Shown: in pieces, positions 46,910 through 58,178 of the stretch
Layout of the letters: each line of letters begins with the position of its first letter
Numbering within the stretch: position 1 is the first letter of the stretch
From: Brachionus manjavacas
Lineage: Eukaryota; Rotifera; Eurotatoria; Ploima; Brachionidae
Direction: 5' to 3'
Length of the DNA stretch: 64,000 bases
Assembly (NCBI GenBank): GCA_019054805.1
Contig: JAHQIY010000004.1
Coordinates: 1,550,001-1,614,000 of the forward strand
Made by a program: the position numbers and the translations under genes
The notes under the pieces: generated by a model
Told to the model about the DNA's origin: nothing
Database searches by the model: none
What the model saw: the letters and a program-made list of their open reading frames with translations, nothing else

Positions 46910-48700
46910 AAATGAACATTCTATCCAATTGCTTTAGATGGTGTGATGGTGTCACCACGATTATTTTATTAACAAAAATATACAATTCACTAATTACTAA
47001 TTACTTTTGTACGGATATAAATATTTAAAAAGTAAATTTAATATACAAAAACTTCTAAAATTCTATCAGCATTTAAAAGATCGGCTTCTTCTGATTCTAT
47101 GCTCTAAATTGAGATGTCATTTAGTCGCTCTTGGCTCGTTAAATTCCTCAAATAATTTTTTATCTTCCTTTATTATATTCTATTTAAATTTTTTTTTCAT
47201 ATTTCGTGTGAATAAATTTTTTAGAAATAAGTCTGGATTTTTTTTTTATTCTTTAAAAAAAAAATAATATATTTAATATATTTTATCAATAAATAAATAA
47301 TAAATCTAATTAGAATGGTGGGGCAGTTGCTCTATTTGCCCAACCTCTGGCTCTGAATAGTTACTATAATTTTGTATATTTCGTTAGATTCTTGTATATT
47401 TCTTTTAAATGTTTTAAACGTAGAACAAATTTTAAAATAAATTAAAAAATTGAATATTAAATTGAAATGCAAAATGAATTGACTTTCTTTTTTAAATTTA
47501 AATTAAAGTTCATTAAATTGATTTCATAGCTAGAAAAGGAAACTATATGCAAAGTAACCTAAAACAAGATTTTTAAATATTTTAGAACATTTTTATTTAT
47601 CATCTCATATTAATAACTCAAATTAATGAAAATTTTTTCCTGTTTGACCATTTCAGACCTCAGAGTCCTAAATAAACTTTATTCTGGCCCTAAAATTTTA
47701 ACTTTTTGTGATTTTTATTTTAGTTGGAATGCCTTTTGAACTTAATTTTGAAGTAACTAGACTTGATAATGGCTTTGTCTTGGATATTTAAAATTTCTAA
47801 GGCTAAAAAATTTATTTCGATTTTTTTAAATAAATTATTCAAAAAAATCTAATAGTATGGTGGTATTTTAGATTTTTAAATATTTTAATTGCTAAATGAC
47901 TCGGATTTTTTTTAAATTTAAAAACAATTGATAATGAAAACCATATGCATCAGTCAAATAGATTTTATATTTCGCAATTTGTGTGAAATTGTTATTAATT
48001 AAATTTAATAAAATTATACATTATAATTTTCTAAATGCCATTCGTAACGTGTTACTTTTGTAATATGTAATAACTTGTAATCTACATCTAAATTAATTTT
48101 TGACTTTTATTTTTCGGAAGATATTCCTGGAATTGAATGTTTTAATGGACAATTTAATTTTGAAAAAATATTAGCTATGTACCATTTAAATAAATATCTA
48201 ATTTCATTTCAAATAAAGACGGTATTGTGATTTTAAGAACAAAAATTAAGTCTAAAATTTTTTATGTAAACTGGATCATCTTATACTAAATTTTTTTTAT
48301 TTTTAGAATTTTTTGCACTAATGTAATCATTTTTAAACTCAGAATTTTTAATCTGTTACTTTGATTTTTTCTCTAAACTAAAATTTGTTAATAAAAATAA
48401 ATTTACTAGACAATTTCTACAATTCAGTAAATTTTTCTTAATCGAGAAATCAAATATCAGGAATTTTTTAGATAAATATACAATCGAAAAATTTTCACAT
48501 TTTTTTAAATTTTTTGAATTTTTACAATTTTTTTCTACATGGTAAGTCCAAAAAACTTCGTCGAAATTCCTATAATCTAATTTCAGAAATAAGCATTTCG
48601 AATTAATTTATCTGCTATAAATTTCAGATCTATTTACATCGAAAAAAAATTTTAAAATATATCTTAATAGCATGCTAAATCTGGTTATCATACTTATTGT
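46910..48700. other. AT-rich intergenic
   Basis: No gene recognised. A compact hairpin GGGCAGTTGCTCTATTTGCCC lies at about 47323-47343 and may be another LINE-type tail. Confidence 0.45.
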
Positions 48701-48702
48701 AT

Positions 48703-48811
48703 TTATTCAAAAAGTCTTCCGGAATTTTCATTTGAATCATCTACCTTTAACAAGTGCAAACAATTCGCCATAAAGCATTCGAAATGGGGTGGTCTAAAAA
48801 AAGGAGAGTCT
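48703..48811 (-). CDS. Candidate terminal exon
   Basis: After GTCAATGCAG the frame reads DSPFFRPPHFECFMANCLHL then LKVDDSNENSGRLFE and a stop. Residue use looks protein-like, unlike chance ORFs nearby. Phase does not join cleanly to the next candidate upstream. Function unknown. Confidence 0.3.
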
Positions 48812-48920
48812 GCATTGACAAAAATTCAAATTAAATTTTTTTCTAAACTAAACAAATTAACTTAAATTTAATAATTTTGTTATGTAAACTTGTTTATTTA
48901 TTTCTAAAAATCAGTAACAT

Positions 48921-49090
48921 TTTTTTGATTGCTTTAAAGAACGCTGAAAAGTTTTGACAGTAAGTTGGTCGAGTAGACCCGTGAAACTTTCATTTGCCAA
49001 CTTGTTCTTTTTATAAATTGTGAAAACCGAGTTCGAATGAACCAAGATGTTTTCTGGATCTAAATTTGTTTTTTCCAGCAAAAACTAAAA
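48921..49090 (-). CDS. Candidate exon
   Basis: After TTCATTTTTAG the frame reads LLEKTNLDPENILVHSNSVF, TIYKKNKLANESFTGLLDQL and TVKTFQRSLKQSKKC. Protein-like, with a plausible acceptor but no strong donor. No family recognised, and no upstream exon found. Confidence 0.3.
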
Positions 49091-49099
49091 ATGAAATAG

Positions 49100-50880
49100 T
49101 AAAAATTTTTAAAAATTAAAATTATTTTAAAATAGTAGTTTGAAGAATAATTTTCTGAAAAGTAACCCTAGGACTAATTGAATGAGGAATTAAGTTAAGA
49201 TTGTTGATGAAAAAAGATGGCTAGTTGCGAGCGCTGTCTCTTACACAAATGGTTCAATTGGAGAGGTTAAACGCTAAGTTGAATCTAGCCGATGTATTTT
49301 CCGTTTAGGAAATAAAATGATAGAAAATTAATAGATTTTTTAAAATAAATCGAAGCATAAATGGGAAGTTTATTTGCTTGACTTGATAGGCCTTGACTAG
49401 TTTGTTCAGCAAACAAACAATCAGCAAACTAAATAAAATGGGATTTGGCTTTTAATTGGAAAAAGGGAAGGCACATTTAAGTAAAGAAGAGGCCACCGAA
49501 ATAATTGCTATTTGAGAAAATAAGTTTTTTCGATTATGGCCAAGATTGAGGTATAGATTTTCAACTTGCTATATCTGTGCAAAACGGGGCTTAATTAAAC
49601 AAAAATCTAACCTTTAAAATCTGGATTAATTAACTTATTAGGTAAGGATTAGGGAACAAGTGAATGAATCGATTATTCAGTTGGTAACCGATTCTCGGCA
49701 TATTATTATCTTGGTATTTTAGAATAAAAACTAGACTAATCCCACGAGTGTTTCACGGTATTAGAAAAATGTTGAACTTTTTTTTTCTTTTTTTTAAATT
49801 CCTATTTTGAGCCATTTTAACTCAATTTTCCAAAAGCTCAACTCGATGTGTGAAAGGCGTTAAATAGTTTGAGAAAGAGCCTCTTGACCAAACAGATTGG
49901 TAAAAATCCGTGCGCAAATATTTAAAATATTTTTGCTTAATTAAAACTAATCAAGAAAAAAAAGATGTTTCAATTTTTAAACTCTTGCAAAAAGCAAACC
50001 AAATCAACTTTGGAGATTTGGCTACGAGGCTAAATCTAATCAAAAAACTAGAATTAGAACTAGATTGAGCTTATGTTGACACTTTAATTGAATTTAAATC
50101 TTTTTTTTTGTAAATAAAAAAAATCATCCTTTTTTTTTATTTAAGTCTTTACTTTGGTTTATTTGAGATATGATTAAAATTGTATAAAGCTGACTTTAAT
50201 TAATTTAGATTTAAATTTTAATTATTTTTTCTCAAGCCTCATTTCGAAGCAAATTTGTTTACATTGGATTATAGCGGACTATCAACTGTCCTTTAAATTT
50301 TAGCTACTTTTTCCTTTTCGATTTAATACCCTGTATTGTCAATTAAACCAGTAATTGTCCAAGATTTCTATAGAATTGCATATTAGCTTTTAAGCTGCGT
50401 TCTTAATTACAAAATTCTAAGTTTTTCTATCATCTAAAACTAAAAATAAAATTGTCAACTTTGACTAGTTGTATAAGATTTTTAAATCTGCATTCGTGGT
50501 CAATTTCGACAAAGTAAAATTTTGCCCAATTTTCATTTTTGCTGTGTTAATTTTAGTCGATATGCAAATTTAATTTTCGGCTATAAAAAAGATATAAAAA
50601 AATGTTTTAGTGATATAAAATTTATTTTCTGATATAAAAATTTTTGTTTCATTCCATCTTAGAAATCACAACTTAGTATCTAACGCAGAAAATTATTTTT
50701 ACTATCTAAATATAAACACTATGTAAAAAAGATGTAACTTACTTAATAAAAAATTAATTACTATCTAAATTATCAAAACACTATTAAAAAAAATGTTTCA
50801 CCAAAAAAAAAAATTCTCATCTACAAAATGAATAATTAACTTGATAAATATATTTAATAAATATATTTATAATAATAATT
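49100..50880. other. Intergenic with faint coding relics
   Basis: Plus-strand scraps at about 49450-49600 (GKAHLSKEEATEIIAI, then FFRLWPRLRYRFSTCYICAK) and 49955-50090 (DVSIFKLLQKANQINFGDLA) look like transposon proteins but have stops. Nothing else. Confidence 0.3.
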
Positions 50881-50897
50881 TTTTATACAGTAATAAA

Positions 50898-51040
50898 ATT
50901 AGATAGTAACATGCACTTTTATGTTAAAATATTCTTATGCCATTATCTAATTTTCAAAATGCTTCATAGATCATGTTCAACAAATCTTTTGCAGTCACTA
51001 GGTTTTGTCACTTCAGGACCTAAAAAATGGTTTATCTGTA
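50898..51040 (+). repeat. Direct repeat copy 1 (LINE RT scrap)
   Basis: ATTAGATAGTAACATGCA ... CATTATCTAAT followed by an RT piece (RSCSTNLLQSLGFVTSGPK). The same arrangement recurs at 51577-51731. Confidence 0.7.
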
Positions 51041-51130
51041 GTTTTATTTTCAGTAATAATTAAAGTCAATTTTTTGATATATAAATTAATTTGATAAGCT
51101 TATCATTAATAAATTTTTGCTAGCTATGAT

Positions 51131-51421
51131 GTGTATATTAATATTAATATTAATTGGCACAATATGAAAACTATTAATAAGGGAAAAATGATTCTAGAAA
51201 ACATTAAAATGACAAAAAGTTCGACATTAACTGAATCCTCTGGTGGTTCTTTTGTTATTAGACATCACACTGGCGACCAAACCATTTTAGATGAAGAATC
51301 AATCGATGAAAATATAAATGTGATCAATGTTCCAAAAGCCAAACGTGGAAAAAATGAAGATCTTTACGAAACTTACGAATATTTTAGCCTTGCAATAAAC
51401 GCAGTCACCAATTTCAGCTAA
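51131..51421 (+). CDS. Hypothetical ORF between direct repeats
   Basis: ATGs at 51166 and later give about 85 codons: MKTINKGKMILENIKMTKSS, then an acidic stretch (ILDEESIDENINVINV), a basic PKAKRGK and NEDLYETYEYFSLA. The acidic-then-basic layout recalls the exon-like ORF in the inverted-repeat arms. Family unknown. Confidence 0.35.
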   Translation: MYINININWHNMKTINKGKMILENIKMTKSSTLTESSGGSFVIRHHTGDQTILDEESIDENINVINVPKAKRGKNEDLYETYEYFSLAINAVTNFS

Positions 51422-51576
51422 AAAATATAATAATTATTTTTTATTATAATTATTAATTAATTATATTTAAAAAATATATTTTTTATACTTAAAAATATAA
51501 ATTTATATCGAATAAATCACTTATGTATTCACTAAATCTTTTAATATAGTGAAAATATTTTTTCAAACAATAATTA

Positions 51577-52497
51577 TAAAATTAGATAGTAACATGCATC
51601 GTTTTTGATAGTAAAAATAATCTTATGCTATTATCTAATTTTCAATATGGTTTCATGCCATATAGATCATGTTCACCAAATTTTTTACAGTCACTAGGTT
51701 TTGTCACTTCAGGACCTAGAAATTGTTTACCTATAGACATAATTTATACAAACTTCTCCAAAGCTTTTGATAGAGTTTCACATAGACTTTTCATTTTTAA
51801 ACTGAATAGTGTCAAAAACAGAGTTGGGCAAAAGTCATCAAGTCAAAGTCAAGTCAAGTCATTTGACTTGACTTCAAATTTTTTTTTTTAAATATCTCTA
51901 AAATTCAAAAATTTAGAGAAAAAAATAAAGTTTTATTTTTTTTGAAAGATTTCTTGTCAGTACCCTTGTTCAAAGTGTTGACACTTCACATAAAAGAAGT
52001 ATTAATCGGTCTTTTGTGACAAGGGCAGTAACATGTTGATTAACCTTGAAATTGATCAACAATTACAAGTTATTATTGTTCACAACTATATGTAATTAAC
52101 TAGTCAAATCTAAAAAATTTTAAAAAAATTGTTTTTTGAATTTAAAATTTTTTTTAAATTTTGCGCCATTTTTTTGAATATTAAAAACGTTTTCTTGAAA
52201 TATTTGTTTGCTATCTTAAATAATTTCTCTGGGCCGCCTAGTTGACTCACTGGAACGGAAACAAAAACATTGAGACGTCTGATTAACTCGGTGAAACGGC
52301 AGATATTCTATGGTAACGGAAATTTTTGTGTATGTTAAATAATAAAATTTGATGTCAAGTCGCTGACTTGACTTTGAAAAGACTTTAAAATGACTTTTTT
52401 TTGACTTTTGCCCAAGTCTGGTCAAAAATATGCTGATGATACAAAAAAAGCAAATGATAACCTTTTACTTCAAAAGGAAATGGATTTGGCTGCTAGT
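51577..52497 (+). pseudogene. LINE RT, split by a hAT MITE
   Basis: 51620-51818 reads FQYGFMPYRSCSPNFLQSLG, IDIIYTNFSKAFDRVSHRLF (RT motif A), and 52429-52497 reads KYADDTKKANDNLLLQKEMD with the catalytic YADD of motif C. The 602-bp MITE at 51819 sits between. The segment between motifs A and C is mostly missing even after discounting the MITE. The family-A tail at 52500 is in the other orientation and belongs to another insertion. Confidence 0.85.
51819..52420. mobile_element. hAT-type MITE, 602 bp, 8-bp target duplication
   Basis: Ends CAGAGTTGGGCAAAAGTC (51819-51836) and GACTTTTGCCCAAGTCTG (52403-52420), an 18-bp TIR with one mismatch, starting CAG as in hAT elements. Flanked by GTCAAAAA on both sides (51811-51818 and 52421-52428). 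Subterminal AAGTCAAG repeats at both ends match hAT binding-site clusters. A family-B LINE tail (51999-52050) lies inside. Confidence 0.95.
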
Positions 52498-52499
52498 AT

Positions 52500-52548
52500 T
52501 ATTTATTTATTTGTTTATCTGTATCGAGCTAATGCTCCTTCAGAATAA
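52500..52548 (-). repeat. LINE 3' tail, family A, solo
   Basis: TTTGTTTATCTGTATCGAGC then TAATGCTCCTTCAGAATAAA: minus-strand tail with the hairpin GGAGCATTAGCTC. Confidence 0.75.
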
Positions 52549-52745
52549 AAATATATATAAAAAAATAGTAATTTTCTCCACAAATTTAGTATAAATAAGA
52601 ACAAATATATAATAAAATTTTTTATATTTTATCATTAAAGCATAATTTAATTGATACAAATAAAACAAATAAAGAAAAAACATAACGGATTCATTAAAAC
52701 CAACTCTTAATAATTTTAAAAATTTGCTATAAATACAATTAAAAT

Positions 52746-52860
52746 AAAATTAACGCTGCAATAAAAGGCTAAATATTATTAAGATATTTTCAAACAAAAT
52801 ATGGGACTTTAATCAAAACACACTTGGAAAAGAAATGGAACAAACATAAATAAAAATCGA
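52746..52860 (+). pseudogene. LINE RT thumb fragment
   Basis: RCNKRLNIIKIFSNKIWDF and NQNTLGKE match the family at 32250-32489. Confidence 0.75.
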
Positions 52861-53224
52861 AAAATTAAATTTTATATGTTTTCTGATAGATCTCGACGAG
52901 CTGAATCATAATCTGTTTCATCTTTCTGAAAAGAGCGGAAAGATGAAACTATGAGCAGTTCATTTTTTAGATTATTTATCTCAAGAACCATTCCTAATTA
53001 AACCAAAAAGCTTTTAAAACTTTAAAAACGTACAATTTTTAGCTTATAAATAGTTTTGATAAATAGGAATGAATAAAGGTACATGCTAATTTGCTTACAT
53101 TGCATTGATAGAACTTTCTTTTTTTAATTGATAGGTGACACAGTTCACTTAATTACTTTTCTATCTTTTATATTCAAGATGCAGTTTAATTATTCAAAAG
53201 ATGCAGTTTATTTGTATAATTATT

Positions 53225-54135
53225 TGTATTTATTTATTTATTTATTGAATTGAATTAACCTCCTTTAAGGAGAAGTAAAAGAAAATAAAGATAAAATTTT
53301 TTTTTTTTTTTGTGTTTTTGTGTTTTTTTAAAAAATGAAAAATTATTATCTAAAAATAAAATTACAAAAATAAAAAGGAACATTAGTTCGAAAATAGAAA
53401 AAGGGATGAAAGTTAGAAAGCAAGATAATTCGGACCAAAATTCATGAATTTCTTTTATTTTGAATTAGCTCATTTAGGAGAGTTCTGTAATGTTTTAATT
53501 TTAAATTGCAAAGACATAACCAAATTGAATCAGATATACCATCATTAGAAATCAGATTAATCTTAAGATTTTCTTTAAGTTGGTTTATATTTACTGAAAT
53601 TTTTGAGGTTTCAATTTTAAAGTACTTGGAAATAAGTACTAAGTCGGAGGAAAAAGATTTATTAGAGGGGGGTCACTTAGCATATATTTTAAAAATTGTG
53701 ATGATAGATAATTATATTTAATTGTATCAATAAAAGTTAGTTTTGAAAATAGATAAAGTTCATCAAAGTTGAATAATTTTAGTACTTTTAAGACTCGTGA
53801 CATGTGACAGTAGGCTTTTAAACCAAACATTTGTCTAATTAAGTTGTTTTGTAATTTATTTATTGAATCCTTTGTGGTCGAATTAAGAGTAAGAGCCTCA
53901 AGACCATATGTGAATTTAGATAAGCAAAATGTTTTGTATATAAAAGATTTGAATTTAGGTGAAGAGGTAGGACTATTTTTAGGCAGAAGATATGAAATAC
54001 CAAAAAAGCTGCTCTGAACTTTTTTAAAATTTATAACTGCCTGTGTGTTTAGGTCAAGATTAGAATCTATAATGAATCCTAAGTATTTTAACTGATTTGC
54101 TTCTTCAAGTTCGGATCCATTAAGGTGAAACTATT
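53225..54135 (-). pseudogene. LINE C-terminal ORF with hairpin tail
   Basis: From about 54135 down to 53639 one open frame of about 165 codons reads NQLKYLGFIIDSNLDLNTQA, SKFTYGLEALTLNSTTKDSI and NKLQNNLIRQMFGLKAYCHM, the C-terminal RT region of a LINE (YLG..ID, YG.EAL). The 3' end at about 53275-53225 has CTCCTTAAAGGAGG and ends in AATAAATAAATAAATA, another hairpin-plus-repeat tail. Confidence 0.8.
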
Positions 54136-54166
54136 TGTATTAACTTTGTTTAAAACAAGACAACTA

Positions 54167-54225
54167 CCAAAATAACTACCTGTAACTGATAATGATCGTT
54201 TTGTCGTTCAAGGTAGTTATTTTGG
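54167..54225. repeat. Perfect 15-bp hairpin
   Basis: CCAAAATAACTACCT (54167-54181) and AGGTAGTTATTTTGG (54211-54225) around a 29-base loop. Could be a tiny MITE or a small-RNA hairpin; undecided. Confidence 0.7.
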
Positions 54226-54642
54226 AGGCCAAGTAAATTACTATTGACATCAAATGCCAACAAAAATTTAGAAATAAATAAATATTAACGGTTTAATATT
54301 TTTGAAAAAAAATAACAAAAATTGAAGACTTTTTAGAGAGACATTAAAAAAAATTTTAATGATATTTTAGAGAATTTAGTCAACCAGACGATCAAACGTT
54401 GAACTATGCTGAAGCTCATGCATAAACAAAAATATTGAAGGAGCCGGGCAACAAAAGGAGAGAGGCAATAATATTGTTTTTGAATTACATTTTTCGTTTG
54501 AAGAGTAAGAGCTCATTAAAGATTCGATCGAAAAAGGAGAAATAAAGGCAATTTTTGGGTACAAAAAAGTCAATCAAATGAGAAAATTGGCTATTATTAT
54601 CGCTTCATGGGAAATGAGCAATATTATATCTTCAATTGACTG

Positions 54643-54993
54643 ATGGCTCACGAGGTCATTATTTTGTGGCTGATAAAGACCTTTCTAGTCATCCAGACCA
54701 AGTTAAAGAAAAAAAAAATCCAAACAGAGATTTTACAACGAATAGATGAATTGCATAATTTTGGATTCAACCCTCAAGCAATCATGTATGTTTACATGGT
54801 AAAATCCAGAAATCATTTGACTTTAACAAAAGAAGAATGCAAAGAGTATTTTAATATGCTGGTAGCCGAACTATGGAAAAGTTTTGATGCTATTTATGAA
54901 TTTTTATTAATTTTTTCGTCAATTCAATACGCATGGTCACAGTCAACAAAGAAAATTGGTAGCTTAGTTCCTTCATTTTTTGATTTTGGTTAA
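54643..54993 (+). CDS. Hypothetical protein, 116 aa
   Basis: Ends with a TAA at 54991. Residues 30-85 look protein-like: TEILQRIDELHNFGFNPQAI, MYVYMVKSRNHLTLTKEECK and a helical EYFNMLVAELWKSFDAIYEF. The IDELHNFGFNPQAI region faintly recalls N-terminal parts of MULE-type transposases. Possibly a transposon remnant. Confidence 0.35.
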   Translation: MAHEVIILWLIKTFLVIQTKLKKKKIQTEILQRIDELHNFGFNPQAIMYVYMVKSRNHLTLTKEECKEYFNMLVAELWKSFDAIYEFLLIFSSIQYAWSQSTKKIGSLVPSFFDFG

Positions 54994-55095
54994 AAAACTA
55001 CGATTGTTGTCATACCACAGCCTGTTGCTATAGGCTTAAACTAATAAATTCTAATAGTGTCTGTATGGACATTCCATTTAATAATAATACAAAAA

Positions 55096-55362
55096 ATGAA
55101 ACAAAATAAAAACACAGCCGAGTCTTCAATTTCAACTACCCTAAGCGAGGAAAATGTCATAATAAAGTCGAAAGATGAATGTGTCGAGAATGATATACCG
55201 GCCAAAGTTCAAAGATTAGATGTACAAGAATTGTCAAATAGAAAAAATTCTGGAAATATATCCATCAAAAAGAAAAAAGGTTTTTTATTGTCCGAATTGC
55301 TGGACAAAAAAATAGAGTTTAATTATGTTATCTTTCAATTATTTTTTCTTTATATTAAATAG
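55096..55362 (+). CDS. Hypothetical protein, 88 aa
   Basis: From the ATG at 55096: MKQNKNTAESSISTTLSEEN, a hydrophilic middle, then KKKKGFLLSELLDKKIEFN. Adjacent to 54643-54993 in the same direction, so the two may be parts of one element. Not recognised. Confidence 0.3.
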   Translation: MKQNKNTAESSISTTLSEENVIIKSKDECVENDIPAKVQRLDVQELSNRKNSGNISIKKKKGFLLSELLDKKIEFNYVIFQLFFLYIK

Positions 55363-55506
55363 TAATTACTTTTTTTAATAATGTAACATTTCATTCTTTT
55401 TGTTCCAATGTTTTCCCCTATTTAATGACATGCCACTTATAATAAATAATATCGAAAATTGCCCAAAAGTATCAATTTTTCAAAATTCTAGTTTCTTTAT
55501 TTTGAA

Positions 55507-57280
55507 TTATGTTTTTTTTCTAAGAATTTTTGTCAAACCCATCAAATTAGGTGTCAAAATTAAATGTTGGAGTCCGGATAGGTCGCTGGTGCTGCGTATT
55601 GTGGCAATCAGTTTACTGTTATCGACAAATAGTTTGACCAGGTGGCTGACCGCCGTTGGCATGTCGTTGATGAAGATGACGAACAGTAGCGGACCTAGGA
55701 CGCTATCTTGATAGATCCAACTAGATACATCAATCCAGTCAGCACTGTGCCGACCCATCACTACCCGCTGCTGCCTACTTGACAAGAAGTCGCTGACCCA
55801 ATCGACAATGCAAGGACAGAACCCGCAGGCAACCAGTTTGGCTCTTAATAACGAGTGGCAAACTCTGTCGAAGGCCTTTGCAAAGTCGAGGAAGACCACT
55901 GATGTGGAATCCCCTATCGATGCCATCACTTCGATCCTATCGATGCGGTCCAAAGTCTCCAGGAAAAAGGTGACTACTGAATTTCTCAGGACAAAACCGT
56001 GTTGTTCCGGAACGATCGCTATGTTGCTGTAGAGCTAATCGATCATGACGTCTCTTACCTTACGCTCCATCAACTTGCAGGGGATTGACGTCAAGGAGAA
56101 AGGTCTGTAGTCACCAGGGGCACTCATGCTATCTTTCTCGAAAATGGGGCTGATCTGAGCGAGTCTCCAAGCGTGCAGGATCCTGCCACTGGTGTACGAA
56201 ATGGTGAAGATAGCGCTGAGGACCTCCGAAAAGGCACAACTATTTAACGAAGAATGAGATACCGTAGCGCAGTATGTAATTGCGGACGTTGCCGAGCGAG
56301 AAGAAATCGACATCTATCTCATGCTGGGGACTTGAAGTTAGCTGGAGAGGCTGAGCTGGGCAATGTAGGCGAAGGATGAATACACTTCCAAATTTGATAA
56401 GAGAATGTTAACGAGCAGGCCTTTAATGGAGTCTCTGCAATGTTTCTGGCTGTTGATACAATTGCTAAGAAGCTTTTGCTGAAGCCTCAAGGCTCTGACA
56501 AAAGATGCTTCGAACTTAGAGATGGCATTTCATACAGCAAGTTTGACCTGCTAACAGATTGAGGAGTAAGCGGTCCACAACTCAAGGCAGCAGGGAGCTG
56601 ATTGAATCCGACATTAGATTTTACACTTCATCCTGCTTAGCACCTTGATTTTAGGTTTGAACCACTTAGGATTAGGGCGCTTGGAGGCTCTGGGCACCTT
56701 GTTCGTAGTTCCAAGTCTGGGTTGCGTGCAGGCCGACCTTCTCAGCAAAACCAAGGGAAGGTCCGTGTGCTACTCGGAAGGCTTTGTCATAATCGATCAT
56801 GACCACGAGCTCCAGGATGTTGGTCCCTAGCGTTGTATAGAGAACGTGCTGGGTCTGGAAGTTCTTACTTAGAGTGTCCAAAAACTTCAAGCTGGGTAAA
56901 CGTCCTTTGTTGATACAGAAACTCTCATCGTGGGTCCAGCTGATATCTGGGAAGTTAAAGTATACGGTCACTAGAAGACTTTTTGTTGAATATTTTTCGT
57001 TGATGCATCGGCGATGGGGACCTGTAGATGCACCCAACAAGAAAAGTGTTGCACAGAATCTCGTTGCTGACCTCGAAGCTCTCTACGTCACAGTACATAG
57101 ATAGCTACACCTCCCCCTCGGGCCATTTTCCTGTTAATGTTGGAGTTGTCAAATTTGCAATTGCTCAGAGCGTTGAACCATGTCTCAGTTATGAGGATTA
57201 CGTCAGGTGATTCATGAATAGCTGATAGGGAGTTGAAATCGCTCCTTTGGTAACGAGAAATGTGGCGTTAGTATTAAAAA
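55507..57280 (-). pseudogene. GC-rich LINE, endonuclease + RT, broken
   Basis: Minus-strand pieces in order: endonuclease ESPDVILITETWFNAL and MARGGGVAIY (about 57220-57100), VYFNFPDISWTHDE and NILELVVMIDYDK (57040-56672), RT LAQISPIFEKDSMSAPGDYR (56313-56035), STSVVFLDFAKAFDRVCHSL and DSVLGPLLFVIFINDMPTAV (55953-55507). The catalytic block reads LFVDNSK, where the second Asp of the usual ADD is replaced by Asn. Frame breaks and a missing 3' end. High GC, like the LINE at 20632. Confidence 0.9.
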
Positions 57281-58178
57281 AATTTTAAACTTGGTTGGAT
57301 TACCGGAGATGTCCTTGCTATTTGAAGATTAGGTGCGATTAGTCGAAGTAGATCTCCCGGAGCTCATTTCACCCAATGCCCCAATAATACTTTTTACCAG
57401 CTTTGGGATGACCAGAGGGTTTAGTTTTGAAAACATGTTTAAAAAATCTGAAACTGAGAGTCTTTTTCTAAAAGTTCTCTCGTCTTTAATTAGATTTTAG
57501 TTTGTTGATTCTAACGTATTATTTGTACTTGGTGTTCGTAAAAATAAAAATTCATGTGAAAAATGGCACTAAATTTCTACTTCACCAAATAATTATCAAA
57601 TTCTATCACAAAAATAAATCACCAAAAAAATATTAAAAAATGAACCAAATAAATATATTTTTCACCAAAACAATTTTATTTCACCAAAAAAAATATTATA
57701 TTTTCACCAAATTTATTAATTGCTTTAAACCAAAAAAATATTTATTTTAACCAAAATAATAGTTTTTATCACCAATAATAATACAAATCAAACCAAAAAT
57801 AATTACTGAATAATAAAGGCTTCTTTTGCCTTTGCAGGTTTTCCAGGTTTTCTTTTTTCGCCGAATATTTTTCGCTGATAATGGTATTTCACATTCAGGA
57901 ATATTAAGAATTTTTGATATACCAATTAAGTGCTTGCAAATATTATTCGTGATGTACCATCTACATAACCATTTTCCATCGCTGGTATAATGCTTGCGTT
58001 GATTTCTTTAATTGCCTATTTTATTGAGATCTTCCAAAGCTTCATCAAATAGTTGATAATTGTTGTGCACGTTGTATACTTGACATCTGCTTCATTTCCT
58101 TTTTCTGTGCAATGTTTCAGATTCGATATCCGAATCTAATCAAATCTTTCTGACACCATTAAGTTGGTCAAAGAAAGT

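Noticed and set aside
48921..49090. Joining this candidate exon to 48703-48811 as one gene
   Set aside because: The available donors give the wrong phase, so the join was not claimed.
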